Below are positions 11,501-23,080 of a stretch of DNA of 64,000 nucleotides, piece by piece. Within the stretch, counting starts at the first letter, position 1, and each line of letters opens with the position of its first letter. Position numbers and translations under genes: made by a program. A model generated the notes under the pieces. It was not told where the DNA came from. It did no database searches and saw only the letters and a list, made by a program, of their open reading frames with translations. The DNA comes from Leishmania infantum JPCM5 (lineage: Eukaryota > Euglenozoa > Kinetoplastea > Trypanosomatida > Trypanosomatidae). Location: assembly GCF_000002875.2 (NCBI RefSeq), contig NC_009396.2:193501-257500 (forward strand), given 5' to 3'.

Positions 11501-11967
11501 GAAGCCAACAACGGCCATGGAAAGGGACCAGCAAAACAGAAAACACAGAAAACGCGAACGAAGCGACCAAGCACACACCCACACACACGTGCGCACATGA
11601 ATGAGAGGAAAAAAAGGAGGGAGAGACAGTGAAGGCAGGGCTTAGAACGGCGTTCGACGTCCACCGAAGATATCCGTCGAGAGGGAGGGGAGGAGTGGTG
11701 TGGAGACTACAAGAGGATGATGCAGCGGCGCTCATTCATGATAGAAAAAGGAACGAAAAAGGTGGTGTGGTGATTGGAGAGGGAAGGGGATTCCAGTCAC
11801 CAGACACACCAGCACACGCACCCGTTATGTGCTCCATTCGTTTCATGCATGCGGCAATCCCAACGGCACATGAAAAGAAGCGAGGGTAGACGGGAATACG
11901 AAGGAGAGGACACACGCACACGCGCGTGCCCCACCCTACGTTGACGACTGCTGCGCACCAACGCGGC

Positions 11968-14322
11968 CTATCCCGACATCTCCTGCGCTGCAGAGAGCAA
12001 TGCCGCCTCATACGACAGGGATGAGCCCAAGAAGCTCACAGACGCTCGAGACCGTGGCGCGCCAGGCGGCAGCGGCACTGAAGCCGCAGCCTCGCTTCCG
12101 CTTGGCCGCCGCTGGGACTCCGCCAGCCCTGACTTTTCAAAGATGGCGCTGTCCTCCAAATCCTCATTCTCTACAGGTGATCCCACGGCGACTGCATCCT
12201 GTTCGTCTTCAGCAGGCTTGGAGCGAGTCGACGTCGACGCGTGTACCTCGGGCTGCGTCGCCGTGCCCCGCCTGAGCCCCATGCAGGACAATGAAGTGCT
12301 TATCAGTCGCGGGAAGAGGGCCAGCGACGGTGGTGCATCCCCGGCGACGGCAATCGTTTTAGCAGCAGCAGAACGCGCGCTGCTCCTACCATCGTCAAGA
12401 ACAAGAACAGCCTTGTCAGAAAGCAGCTGCTGCTCTGGGCACGGGGCCTCCTGTGGAAGCCGCCATGCCGAGGCATCCTTGCACAGCCCCTCTGACCGAT
12501 TGTGGTATTTTGCGACGACATGCCCCTCCACCTGTCGCCGCAGTTCTTCGCGGCCGGCGGCTGTCTGCTCCGCCCACAACTCTTGCCGCTGCATGGCACG
12601 CATGGCTCTGTCGCACTCGGTGGCGAGGCACGAGTGCAGACGCTGCGGAGCTGCGGCAAGGGAAATTTGAGCATTCCCATCAGAGAAGGATGGAAGCAGC
12701 CAAGAGAGGTCCTCACTCCGCGCGCCCGTCGCCGGCGCTGTGAGCAGACGGTACGTCGAAGGCATCGCAGATGTCACCGCCACGGCGGGCGCCGTAGCCG
12801 TGACCTCCCCGTTGTCCTTGTCCCTGCCGCTCTGCATTTCGCTGGCCATCGCAGTGGAGAGAGCGCACGGTGGGCGGGGCGGTGACTGCGACGGTGTGGA
12901 CAGCAGCGCCGCCTCAGCAGTAGCACTGGCGTTTACAGAGGAGTCATCCTTGTTCGAGAAAGTGGATGCGTATCGCATCAGGGCAGAGGCGCTTCGGAAC
13001 CGTTGCGCTGCGGTCGGAGAAGGCGATGTATAAGGTGTGGCGCTAGCCGTGGTCATGGCAGCGGCGGCAGCTGCGCCGGAGAAGGTGGTGGCTCGGCTGG
13101 TGTTGGATCGCATTAGTGGCGTATCCACCGTTGCTGTAGCGCCCCCGTCGCTGCTCTCGACACCATCCTCCGTGAGACAAAAAGAGCCCAGCATGGTGCT
13201 GCCGGAGACGTATGATGAGCGGCGACGTGCTGCGGGGAGCACCACAGGCATGTCCGGCTCTGCTGTACACCCTGCCGACAGCAGCTTGTGCACGACCGTG
13301 CGCGGCGGCGCGCTTTGAGACTGGTGGCGCTGCACGGCCTTCTGCTCCGTTCCGCGTGCCGGGCAGCACGCCGCGATGGCGGGGCTTAGCGGCAGCGACG
13401 GCTGATGCGTGAAAGGACTGAATGCCGGCGATGGCGACGGGATACTCACACTGCAGCTGTAACTGGGGCTCAGGTTGTCCTGGTTATCCTTGGTCAACGG
13501 CGGAGAGGTTGACACAGCAGGGGTTTCGAACGCGGGGGCCGGTGGGGGCGGCGGCACACTTGCACGCCTGGCCGGCGACCTGGTAGAGGCTAGGGTCGCC
13601 GCTGTCGCGGACACGGACATAGTATAAGCACGCACGGCAGCGTCTTCGGCATCAGAAATAGCACCGACGTCGGCCTGACGAGGCGCTGAAGGCAGCGGGT
13701 TGGCAGTCCGGGACTCCGCTGGAGCGCTCAGCGCGCCCTCTGACAGCCGCGGCAGTGCGTGCATGCGCCGATGGTGAGGCTCAAAGCCCCCGTGAGCCGG
13801 GTCATTGGAAGGTCGCGGCTCATCGTCTGGAAAGCTATGCATGTCGCACAGCCTCGAAGCGTCTGCGTCTAGCGCGGGAGACGGCGTTGGTGGTGTGGCG
13901 GTGTGCTCGGACAGCAGATCCTCGCCGCTGCCGCTACCGTTTCCGTGAGATCCGTGCGGTAAAGCAAGCATGTGTGCTGAGGCGAGTGCCAGCTTGCGTG
14001 GTCGTCGCGGTGGCAGCGTGGGAGACGTGGATGCCGCGTGCGACGTAGCGGCGGAGGACAGAGAGACAAAGGCACAGTGTTGAGCCGCACTGGCAAAAGC
14101 ATGAGCGGCAGACATGCACGTTGGGGCATTCGAAGTGACGGTTCTGGCCATGGCCGAAGCTGTCCCCGGTGCGGCGGCCGGCGTGCCTGCAAGCGGTCCT
14201 TCACTTTCCATACTGAAAGACTGCGGCAAGAACGGTGATAGCGGCAGTGTTGCTCCGCTGCTTTGCCGCGAGGCGGGTTCCGGCCCTGCCACGGCTGCTG
14301 AAGGGGCGTTGAACGACTGCAT
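11968..14322 (-). CDS. hypothetical protein, 784 aa, Ser/Ala/Pro-rich, with module shared with genes 3 and 4 (gene 2)
   Basis: Function unknown. Residues 1-530 are low-complexity Ser/Ala/Pro/Thr, with poly-Pro (257-261) and poly-Ala (417-422), and are probably disordered. The most structured part is 539-640: WLLPSF (541-546), a helix starting RLHSC at 561 with RAM at 572-574, Trp583, a charged helix, then CKDASAWRLP (614-623). That part resembles genes 3 and 4. The C-terminus is a short helix (about 770-782). No signal peptide or membrane segment is visible. The open frame continues 143 codons upstream to 14751. I start at 14322 because a pyrimidine tract with AG lies 27 bases upstream, and because the extension translates spacer-like Ser/Leu/Phe/His sequence. 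Third-position G/C bias supports coding. Confidence 0.9.
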   Translation of the reverse strand: MQSFNAPSAAVAGPEPASRQSSGATLPLSPFLPQSFSMESEGPLAGTPAAAPGTASAMARTVTSNAPTCMSAAHAFASAAQHCAFVSLSSAATSHAASTSPTLPPRRPRKLALASAHMLALPHGSHGNGSGSGEDLLSEHTATPPTPSPALDADASRLCDMHSFPDDEPRPSNDPAHGGFEPHHRRMHALPRLSEGALSAPAESRTANPLPSAPRQADVGAISDAEDAAVRAYTMSVSATAATLASTRSPARRASVPPPPPAPAFETPAVSTSPPLTKDNQDNLSPSYSCSVSIPSPSPAFSPFTHQPSLPLSPAIAACCPARGTEQKAVQRHQSQSAPPRTVVHKLLSAGCTAEPDMPVVLPAARRRSSYVSGSTMLGSFCLTEDGVESSDGGATATVDTPLMRSNTSRATTFSGAAAAAAMTTASATPYTSPSPTAAQRFRSASALMRYASTFSNKDDSSVNASATAEAALLSTPSQSPPRPPCALSTAMASEMQSGRDKDNGEVTATAPAVAVTSAMPSTYRLLTAPATGARSEDLSWLLPSFSDGNAQISLAAAPQRLHSCLATECDRAMRAMQRQELWAEQTAAGREELRRQVEGHVVAKYHNRSEGLCKDASAWRLPQEAPCPEQQLLSDKAVLVLDDGRSSARSAAAKTIAVAGDAPPSLALFPRLISTSLSCMGLRRGTATQPEVHASTSTRSKPAEDEQDAVAVGSPVENEDLEDSAIFEKSGLAESQRRPSGSEAAASVPLPPGAPRSRASVSFLGSSLSYEAALLSAAQEMSG
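12454..12642 (-). other. shared module, copy in gene 2
   Basis: Codes for residues 561-623: R-L-x2-C-x-A, an Arg-Ala-Met triad, Trp583, then C-x-D-x2-A-W-x-L-P with Trp620. Genes 3 and 4 have the same order of landmarks. Found by eye; no alignment statistics. Confidence 0.45.
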
Positions 14323-14349
14323 CCGTCGCGAAGAGCTCGCCCGTTCAGC

Positions 14350-14374
14350 CTGGATAAAAAAAAATAAAACAGAA
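14350..14374 (-). promoter_or_regulatory. trans-splice acceptor of gene 2
   Basis: On the minus strand a T-rich tract (CTGTTTTATTTTTTTTTATC) runs into CAG with its AG at 14351-14350. The remaining 5' untranslated region is 27 bases. This site fixes the start codon at 14322 and excludes the upstream extension of the frame. Confidence 0.75.
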
Positions 14375-14794
14375 AATGAGCACCGCTTCGAGTAGTATGG
14401 CGGGGGCACAAACACTTCAGAAATCGAAGCCTGGAAAGAGTGCAGGTGCACTGCAGCAGCTACGCAAGAACACGCGGAGAGCCAACCCAACACAAGCGGC
14501 AGCTTTCGTTTTCGGTTTTTTTTCTGTGTGTGCTGTTTCGCCCGTATACAGATCGCTAGGTACGTATGCAGGTCACGCACTCGGATATGGCTGGAGGAGG
14601 GTGCGAGAGAGGGAAAGAGCCACAAGACACGGCAAAAAAAAAGAAGGTTCGAGGATGGGCACAAGCGAAACAGCAGACAAAAAGGGAGTGATAGTGAGAG
14701 AGTCAGTGAGGGAGTGTGCGTGCGTGTGCTAGAGCACCACGAAGAGCACAAGGGCAGCAGTTATTGCCAGCCTGCAACAGAGGGAAGAGCGAAA

Positions 14795-14825
14795 AGGGAA
14801 GGGAAGGGAAGGGAGGGGGGAGGAG
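14795..14825 (+). repeat. GGGAA repeat, potential G-quadruplex
   Basis: Four or more GGGAA units followed by GGGAGGGGGGAGG on the plus strand, which satisfies the simple four-G-run rule for a quadruplex. The presumed transcript is the C-rich strand. Confidence 0.7.
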
Positions 14826-14899
14826 GCAGAAGTTACGAGAAGGAGGGAAGAAGAGGCAACGACAAAAAAAAGAGGAAAATAGAAACAAAACAAAACAGA

Positions 14900-14942
14900 G
14901 TATATAAATATATATATATATGTATGTGTGTGCGTGTGTATA
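14900..14942. repeat. (TA)n/(TG)n microsatellite
   Basis: A TATATA run passes into TATGTGTGTGCGTGTG; alternating purine-pyrimidine throughout. Confidence 0.85.
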
Positions 14943-17900
14943 GGGGAGAGAGAAATACCAAGCCGCAGCCGCCAAACACACAAAAAAAAATGAATAATAA
15001 AAACGAACACACACACGCATGCGAAGCCTGCAAAATCCACACACGCGTACGCACGCGCGCTCACAGAAAGCAGAGGGAGAGGGGAGATGGCCTACGAAAC
15101 TGAGCACACGGACGGAAAATCTGCTGCACAAGTCAAGCGCAGAAAAGCAGAAGAGGATGGAGCACACGCCCCAAACAGCCAAGAGCTTTCAAGCACACCG
15201 AACAAAAAGAAAGTGAGCGAGGATGGCAGGACTCAGCTCTCCTGCTGGCCACGACAACCGTCCAATCAGATCCACTCACCGCACTCGTCCTATTCAAAAA
15301 AAAAGGAGAAAAGCGAGGGTACAACACGTACACGAAAAGCGGCGAAACGACCGAAAAAAAGAAACGAGAAGAGGCAGGTTGGAGGTACGGTGCAGCAGAG
15401 GCACGCAAGTCCTTACGTGTTTCTGCGTGCTGGGCAAGGACTGGGCAGCCTCGGAGACGTAGAGGGCCTGTCTAGCAGAGCAGAATACTCGAATAGTCCC
15501 CTCACACAAGCACACGTGTGTATGTGTGTGCAGGTCGCTCGGCTTGATTCTTTTTGCCGTGTGCGATATCTCGACGCTGACGTGAACAACAGCCCTTACC
15601 TCTCTCTCTGTAAGTGCGAGTGCGAGCGTTCGTATTCCTGTGTTCGTGTGCGAGCAGATGGACGCAGAGCGCAAAGCCCCTCGGGAGCGGACGACGAAGG
15701 CGGAGACGGCGCGGCGGTAACGTACCAGCTGGCAGCGGTGCGGTGATGTCACACCAGCGTAAAAGGGAATACAGAGGGAGATGTGAAGGGAGATAGAGAG
15801 TGGAAGCAACACCAGAACAAAAAAAAAAACTATGCGCGTATAGATACAGATAGATATAGATATGTGTATACTGGCAAATATCAGCTCGCACAGCAAAGGA
15901 CAGAGGCGTGAAGGGGTCGACCGCACGCAGGAGAGAAGCACGCACACACACGCACACACACAAAAAAAATGAGCCGAACAAAATCGCGAATAGAAAACTA
16001 ATAAACAGAGAGAGAGCACGATGTACGGCTGCACAACAAAAGAAAAGAATGTGCGTGACCTGTATCCGATCTCCTATCGGTATCTCGGCTGTTTGTTGTT
16101 GCCTCACCTTCTGCGTACTTCGTAGGGGAGCTCCTCGTTACGCCTCGTGGCGTGGACCACTACGACGACCACAACGAGAGAGCGTCCGATTTACTATATA
16201 CCGATGCACGAGGCAGTCAGTAACAACACAGAGAACCAGGAAACGGATAAAGAGAGAAATCGCTAGAAATGGCAGCCCTCCCTGTGATGGTGGTGGACAC
16301 GTCGTCGCTGTCGTCGCTACAGTGTCGCAAGTGCAGGATGAGAAGACGGTCGGCACCGAACGTGAGCGCGGGAGGGCGAAAAATGAGGAAGGGGAGGGGG
16401 TGAAAAGCCACTTAAAAAGACCCTACTAGCGAGCCTCGGGTTATGGTTGAGCCGGCAGGGAGGGATGGAGAAGGGGGTGGGGTAAGAGAAATGGCCGATC
16501 CACAAGGAGTGGTGGGTGGTGAAGGAAGAGGGAGGAAGGGGCGAGCACACGTGCACGGTGGGGAGCGACGAAAAGGGGGAAAACGCAACAATGAAGAAAG
16601 AAAAGCGCGGAACGCAAAAAGAAAAAACGAAAATAAGAGAGAAAGAGAGATAGAACGAGCGGAGCAACCGAAAGGCAGCGGATCGCTTACGAGGGCAACA
16701 GAGGTATAAGCAGGGAGCTGCTCAACCCTGCACAAATAAACAATAAAAATAAAAAGGCAAAAAAAATCGTGCACGCACGCAGACGCTTCGAGACAGAAGG
16801 CTGCGGTTGGGTGGGTAGGAGGAGGGGTCTGTGAGCTCGTGCGCTTGCGTACCTGTATATGTGTCGCTTCTGTTTGCGTGTTCGTTTTTCTCCGTCCTAT
16901 ACCTTTCCTGTGTCGCAGCGGCGGCTGTCTGTGCTTTCTGTGGAGGGAGGGGAGCCTCCTTTGTGTGTGTGTGTGTTTCGGTCGCTGCCTAATGGAATCC
17001 CGTTCACCTTTCCCTTCCCTTTTTCGAATGTACTCTTCCGCTTTTCACTGTGTCTCGCGATGCGACGGAGCAATACGGCTGATGTGCTGGAGAATAAGCA
17101 CCGGAGCAGTGGTCAGTAGAGGGCCCACGTGAGGGATGAGGCGAGGCGAGGGGCGAGGGTGGGGGGAAAACTGGCAAAAAGAAAGGAATGACAACCGCGC
17201 TAAGTCTCACGAACGTACAGTCAAGAAGAAGCGAAGGAGATAATAAAAAAAAAAAACAAAAAAGCGCAGTTTTGTGAGAGTGCAGTGGCTATGTTTTTTT
17301 TTTGTTGTTGTTGTTGCTGTTGACCGCTAATCCCTATCTGCCGTTGTGTCGCACCGTGCACTTCCGTGTATTTTGCTTCCCTTCGTCTGTATGTATGCCT
17401 GTGACCGTCCAAAAACCGTTGGGTACTTCAGCCTTGTTGTGACCCTTATCCTGCGTGCATGTTTTCCTTTTCTTTTAGCGGGAGGCTTCGTGCCCACTCG
17501 TCGTTCCTCCCAAGGGAAAGTCAGTTCAGTTCCTCGTTCTCTCCTGCCTTGCCGCTGGCAACAGCGTCGCTTGTTGACCCTCCTTGCCTGTTCTCACTTT
17601 CGCGACGTGTCTGACGGTGTCCTCCTTTCTTCCCTGTGTACCCTCGTGGCTACGTGAATCCTCGATGACGATTAACACAGGAGGGAGGGCGTGGGAGGGG
17701 CAGCACCCGAACGCGGAGAGACTCGGGGGCGAACAAAGAAGCGACTCCACCCAACGACACACGCAAACCCCAGAGCAAATACAAAAATAAATCTAAGAAA
17801 AAGAGGACGAGAGCCCAGACGCAGTCAAAAGATTGATGAGCTCGGAAAACGGAAAAAAGGGAGGAAAGCGAGGAGAGAATAGTCACGCCGGCAGGGGAAG

Positions 17901-20900
17901 AAGGATACCACGCAGCCAAGATGATACGCAGGACGAAGCACGGACAAAAAAGGGGGTGTAGATGAAAGAAACAAGCAAACACGCGCACACGCGCACGCAC
18001 ATGCAGAACGGTCAGACACGTATGTGCATCCCAGCTGGGAGGGTGAGGGAGACGTGTGCGCTCGAGGGCACCGCACGCACACACACACAAACGACGCGGG
18101 AAGCACAAATTTGAAACGGCAAACACAAAAATGACCGCAGCAGAAGGGAAAAAAAAGAAATACATATGAGGGGGTCCTCACACACGTGCAAAACGTATGC
18201 ACGCCCGACACTCACACAAGCGGAAAACAAGGAACGGCGCAGCCTCGCCCGAGAAGAGGAAGTACTAACAACCTTGAAGGAAAGCCAGCAAAAAAAAAGA
18301 AGTACAACATAAAACAAACGGAAACTATTCGATGACACGAAATGCTGACGACGCACGCAACCACATGCGCATCCAGAGAGGACAGAAAATGTGAGCCGTG
18401 TCCGGTGGTCAGAGCGTCAGCCTCGAATAACAGTTCCCTCGTTTTCGCTTTCCTATTTTGTTTCGTTGCGCTGCTGCCGCTGTTCTTGTCGGTGATGTGG
18501 TCAGAGTGTGTTTGTGTCTGTACACGAATGGAAACAAAGAGGGGACAAATGGCGATATCGCTACATACGTGCAGGACAACAGTAGCACGCAAACACGCAC
18601 GGCAGCGCAACGACAAAATCCAAGACCAGGCGACGCCAAGGAAAAAGCAGAAGAGTCACAAAAGACGGGAGCCACAGAGAGCGAGAGCCAAAGAGAAAAG
18701 GAGGAGGATGCGTGTCACTTTCTGTTCGGACAGTCAGAGTAGCAAGGATGAATCGCTGATTCGCAATTCGTTTCTGAGTGTTTTCGTGTGTGTGTGTGTG
18801 TGTGTTCCTTGTGCTCGAAGGTTAGAGTGTACGTTAAGCGCACCCAAACGTCGATAGCCTGCGTGTCCACCTAGCCTCCACTGCGCTTCTCTGGTGCTGC
18901 GGTGGCCCTAACCGCGTGTCCACGCACACCCCGGACCCTTGCCAGCAAGAAAAGTACTGCCCGTGGGAGAGCTTATTGGATTGCGGTTGTAGGCAGGGGG
19001 GTGTAAGATACCTCGTTGCCCAACACGGTGAAACTTGCGCCCCCTCCCTTCCCTTTCTGTCCGTTTTTTTGATGGAGAAGATAGATACCAGCTTGAATTC
19101 CGCTGCTGTTGCGGTGGTGGCGGTCGATGTGCGTGGTCCGAAAGGGTCCACCTTCGTCTGCCTCCCTCACCCTTTTTCTTACCTTTTTCTCTTTTCGGCA
19201 GCGACGATCTCGTTTCTGTGTTTCGCTGGCAGTGCAGAATGCCTTCGATGCCGTTTCTCCTCCTCTTCTCGTCGCTCTGAGTTTCCCGTGCTTGAGCGGG
19301 CCGCTTCACTTTTTTTTTCGTTTCTCTGCGTCGGTGACGCCAGCCGTGTTTTGTTCCCTGAAGTGTGCGTACACACACACACAGAGAGACACGTGCGCAC
19401 GCGCGCGCGGGCACAAAAATGGTCAGAGCACGTTCTTGTGGAGAGAAGGGGAGCAGAGAGAAATAAGCGAGGAGAAACAAAAAGAGATAGGGGGAGGGGC
19501 TGATGCTGATGATGGCACACACGAGCAAGCAAACACAAGCGAAAGACGGAGAGGCCCAAAAGGGATGGGTGGGTGTGGAACAAAATGACAGCTAAACGAT
19601 GAAAGAAGAGAGAGGTTGCTTGAGGGAGGAAGAAGAAGCACAGAGGGGGGTTGGAGATGCAGTCCCTCTGTGTGTGTCCGTATGCTTTCCTTTTGGTTTA
19701 CGATTCTCTCTCGCTGGCGCACGTTTTGTTGCTGCTGCTCTTCTCTCCTTCCTCGTCAGATGCTTTTTTGGTTGGAGTCTGTTCGGTGGGTGTGGTTATA
19801 GCTGGTCCTCGTGCCGGAGTTTCTCTGTTTGATCGTTCTTGTGTGCCAACTCGCCTCGCCGTGCTCGGGCTTATCTGCGTTCGTGAGGAGAAGCGCCGGC
19901 GTGCACGGAGTGTACGCCAAGGAATGTGCTCATAGGAGCAGGGAAGAGGGGAAAAGCACAAGTGAGGAGGACCATCACCATGTACACAGAAAAAACAGTG
20001 AAGAGAAGGAATAAGGTGCGGAGACATAGAAAACGAGACGTGATGCAAGCACTTGCTTTTTTCTCCAAGCACCGTTGTTTACTCTCCGCTCTCCCTCCCC
20101 CCACTGTCTGTCTGGTCTGTACACATGCGGAGAAGCAACGGCGTACTTTCATCACCTCGCCCATTCGCAGAACGGCTGAGACAGAGTGAGCCAGAGAAAG
20201 AACAGGATAGTCGTGCATGCGCGTCGGGTAGTGAACGGAAGGTTTCTTCGTTTTTCGTTGTCGTTTTTTTTTCTTTTCGCGCACGCTGAAAAGAAATCTC
20301 GGCCGCTTCTCATGCACAAGGCTGCCTGAAAATGTGCTTCCTGAAGACACCTTTGCCTCCCCCCGTGTTTGCTTGTCTTCCTGCCGCTCATGTCGCCGAC
20401 TCGCTTGCACGTATTCGTTTGGCGGTTCTCTGTGATGAGGTCGTCTCGCTCTCATGACCCCTCCTCCTCCTCCTTCGCCTCACGGAGAAGGCAAAGCCAG
20501 GATAGGACGCTCGCCTGAAGGCCGCACAACACAAGAAGGGGCTAAGAGAGCGAGATGGAGACCACACACACACACACACGCGCACACGTTGCACTTGTGT
20601 ACGTACATATGCACCCAAAAACTGGCATATACACGAGCGCGTGCGAAGCATGAGCAGGTGCAAGCTCCCGGTATTTCGAAGACAGCAAAACAAAACGCAA
20701 CAGCACATCAGGCAAAAAGAAAAGGCGGCGTCACAGAGTCCGGCGGTGTCCCTCTCTCGCTCGAGGCGCTCCCGCCCGCGGCCGCGTTCTTTGTTGTTGT
20801 TGGTTGCGTTGTTGTTGCGTACTTTGTGTGGGCCCTCGCTGCTCCGTCTGCATACGCGCGGCCGGGGACGCCAAGGCACTGAAAACAAAAAATGAGGAAA

Positions 20901-21126
20901 GTGGAGGGGCAGAAGGGAAGACGAGGAAAGAGAGCGCGAAGATCACCTCAGGGCCACGCACAGCCGCGTGCACATGGGCAAGATAGAGCCGCGTGCCGCC
21001 GAGCCACAGCGCGTAGCGCAAGTCGAGGAACAAACGGGGGAAACAGAAAAGAAAAAAGAAAAAAACGGGAGACCGCTTCAGCTCTCACGCAAGCGCGCGC
21101 GCACACACGCACATACACGCGCGTGA

Positions 21127-21130
<4 letters not shown>

Positions 21131-21159
<29 letters not shown>

Positions 21160-21166
21160 CATGTGC
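21131..21166. repeat. (TG)n microsatellite
   Basis: Near-perfect TG repeat of about 36 bases in the gene 2 to gene 3 spacer. Confidence 0.9.
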
Positions 21167-23056
21167 AAGGCATGCACACAAGAAACTCAAGAGGGACGCA
21201 ATAATGGAAGTGGTACAGGTGAAGAACAGAGACAGAGAGAGAGGGAGGTGGGCTGAAAACGACCGAGAAAAGAAGAAAGATGGCCTCTGTGTGTGCGTGT
21301 GCGTGTATGTGTATGTGGGAGGGAGCGGGGAGGGGGTATGCGCCGTGCATGCCAAGTGACGCCTCCCTCCCCATAGCGAAAGACAGAGAGACAACCATGA
21401 AAAGGGACGAAAAAAAAAGAGAGAAACAGCCGTGAAGGGAGAAAGATGGGGGACGAAGCAACACAAGAGCAAGAACGCACATCAACACAGAGAGGGGGAG
21501 AGAAGCAGTAAAACTAAAAGAAAAGACAGCCAGAGAGAAAGAGAGAGCGAGCGACTCATGTGCGTCATGATGAGCAATACGGAGTCCAAAATATAGGAAA
21601 GGAGAGCATGCAGTGGAAGATACAAGAACAGGTACCCCACACACACCCACACACACACGCAGAAACAAGCATACTTCCGTTCTTTCAAAAAGAAGATTGC
21701 GCATGCGCCACAGAGTATCTCTTTGTTTTCTTTTTTTTTCCGTCTGTATGCCTGCATGCATGTGCGTGTATACATATACAAGCGTGTGTGTGCGTGCGTG
21801 TTGGTCATCGCGCAAGGAAACAAAAAAAAAGAGAGCAGAGAGACGGAGACATAGTGTGGTGGTGGTGGGTGAGGGGAGTGCAGAAGGCGTGCCTCCGAGT
21901 CCTTCCATGTTGCCACCCGAAAGTAGAAAAGGAGAGAAGAATCAAAAAGCAAATAGTGAAGTTGATAACAGGAACAGAGAGAGAAAGAGATGGATCGACC
22001 CTTGTGGGTGTGGGGGGAGAGGGGGAGTCAGGACGGTATACCTCCTGCACCATCCATATTATAGAGCCCACGGTGGCCCAGGAGCACGTACGAAGCCGCC
22101 GCACATCGACCTCTGCGTTACACTGTGACGGCTACAACGAGCCGGCATGCCATCACGCACCTCTTTTAGAGCGTGAGGAGGAGAAGAGACGAAGGATGGG
22201 AGAAACGAATTGGGTGGCTTTGGAGAGAATGATGGCTGAGACAGACAGGGACGCACTCCCACTCCCTTGTCTGCATCGGTGCTCTCGCGCTCTTCTTGCG
22301 CAGCAGCAGAGCATACCCACATACAGCTTCACAGAAGAGGGAGTACAGACGCACAAAACGAAGAAAATGGAGACGAGCAAAAAAGAAGACAAGACACGGA
22401 AGTAGAAAACAGAAAGACAGGAGGGGCCATGTAACCTTGTCCTAAACAGACTTCGCTGCTCGCGAGATTAAAAAAAAAGAGGAGAGCCAGCATTGGCACC
22501 ACACCAGCACGCACGAACGGTAACGAACGAAGAAAATGAGGGAAGCGAGGAAACTCTGAAAAAGAAAAACTCACGAGGGATAAAGAACGCGGAAGAAGTG
22601 AAGGCACAAAACCACGCGAGAATACGGCACTGGCAAAGAGCCAAGAACAAGCATACATGCATGTATGTATAGAAAGGAAGGCGGTGGCGGGGATGGGCAT
22701 CAGCCAGTAAGGCGGTACGAAGAGAGAGGGAAGCAGAAGGGCATGATTGCTGCTTTCTGCGCTTCTCTTCTTTTTTTGGGGGGGAGGCTTTTAGAGCCGT
22801 TTGTTTGCTTGCTCGATGCCATGTGCAGCAGCAGCAGCAGCGCCTATGTACCCACGCCCACACACACATACACACGGAAGGTGCGGGTTGTGAAAGGGTT
22901 CCCTCTATGTGTATGTGTGTGGGGGGTGCGTGGGTATATAGGCGCACTCGCTTACTTCTCCGTTCACCGTTTTGCGTGCTTGTATAGCCACTTGCGTGCT
23001 CGAGGTAACGGTGCAGCACCGTTGCCACGAGCCAGAGGCAGTGAACGAAGGGCAAG

Positions 23057-23080
23057 GAGGGAGGGAGGGGGAGGGGGTGA
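23057..23080 (+). repeat. GGGA-type run, potential G-quadruplex
   Basis: Consecutive GGGA and GGGGGA units on the plus strand, at least four G-runs within 24 bases. Confidence 0.6.

Larger units (their letters stand above)
5289..11967. other. 6.7 kb spacer between gene 1 and gene 2, no convincing gene
   Basis: The plus strand is mostly purine-rich (polypyrimidine on the presumed transcribed sense). It contains two (TG)n tracts at 5384-5510, a smaller TG run near 6640-6660 and scattered A-runs. Open frames of 289 codons (9514-10383, minus) and less are Ser/Phe/Cys/Leu- or His/Thr/Arg-rich and overlap each other on both strands, as expected from biased non-coding DNA. The part next to gene 2 would be its 3' untranslated region and the part next to gene 1 its 5' region, with an unplaced polyadenylation site between them. 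Confidence 0.65.

Noticed and set aside
14323..14751. 143-codon N-terminal extension of gene 2
   Set aside because: It crosses a strong trans-splice acceptor at 14350 and has spacer-like composition.
21560..22405. 281-codon plus-strand ORF
   Set aside because: It mixes His/Thr repeats, Phe runs and Trp runs from microsatellites; the more balanced last third has no start of its own and no acceptor context.
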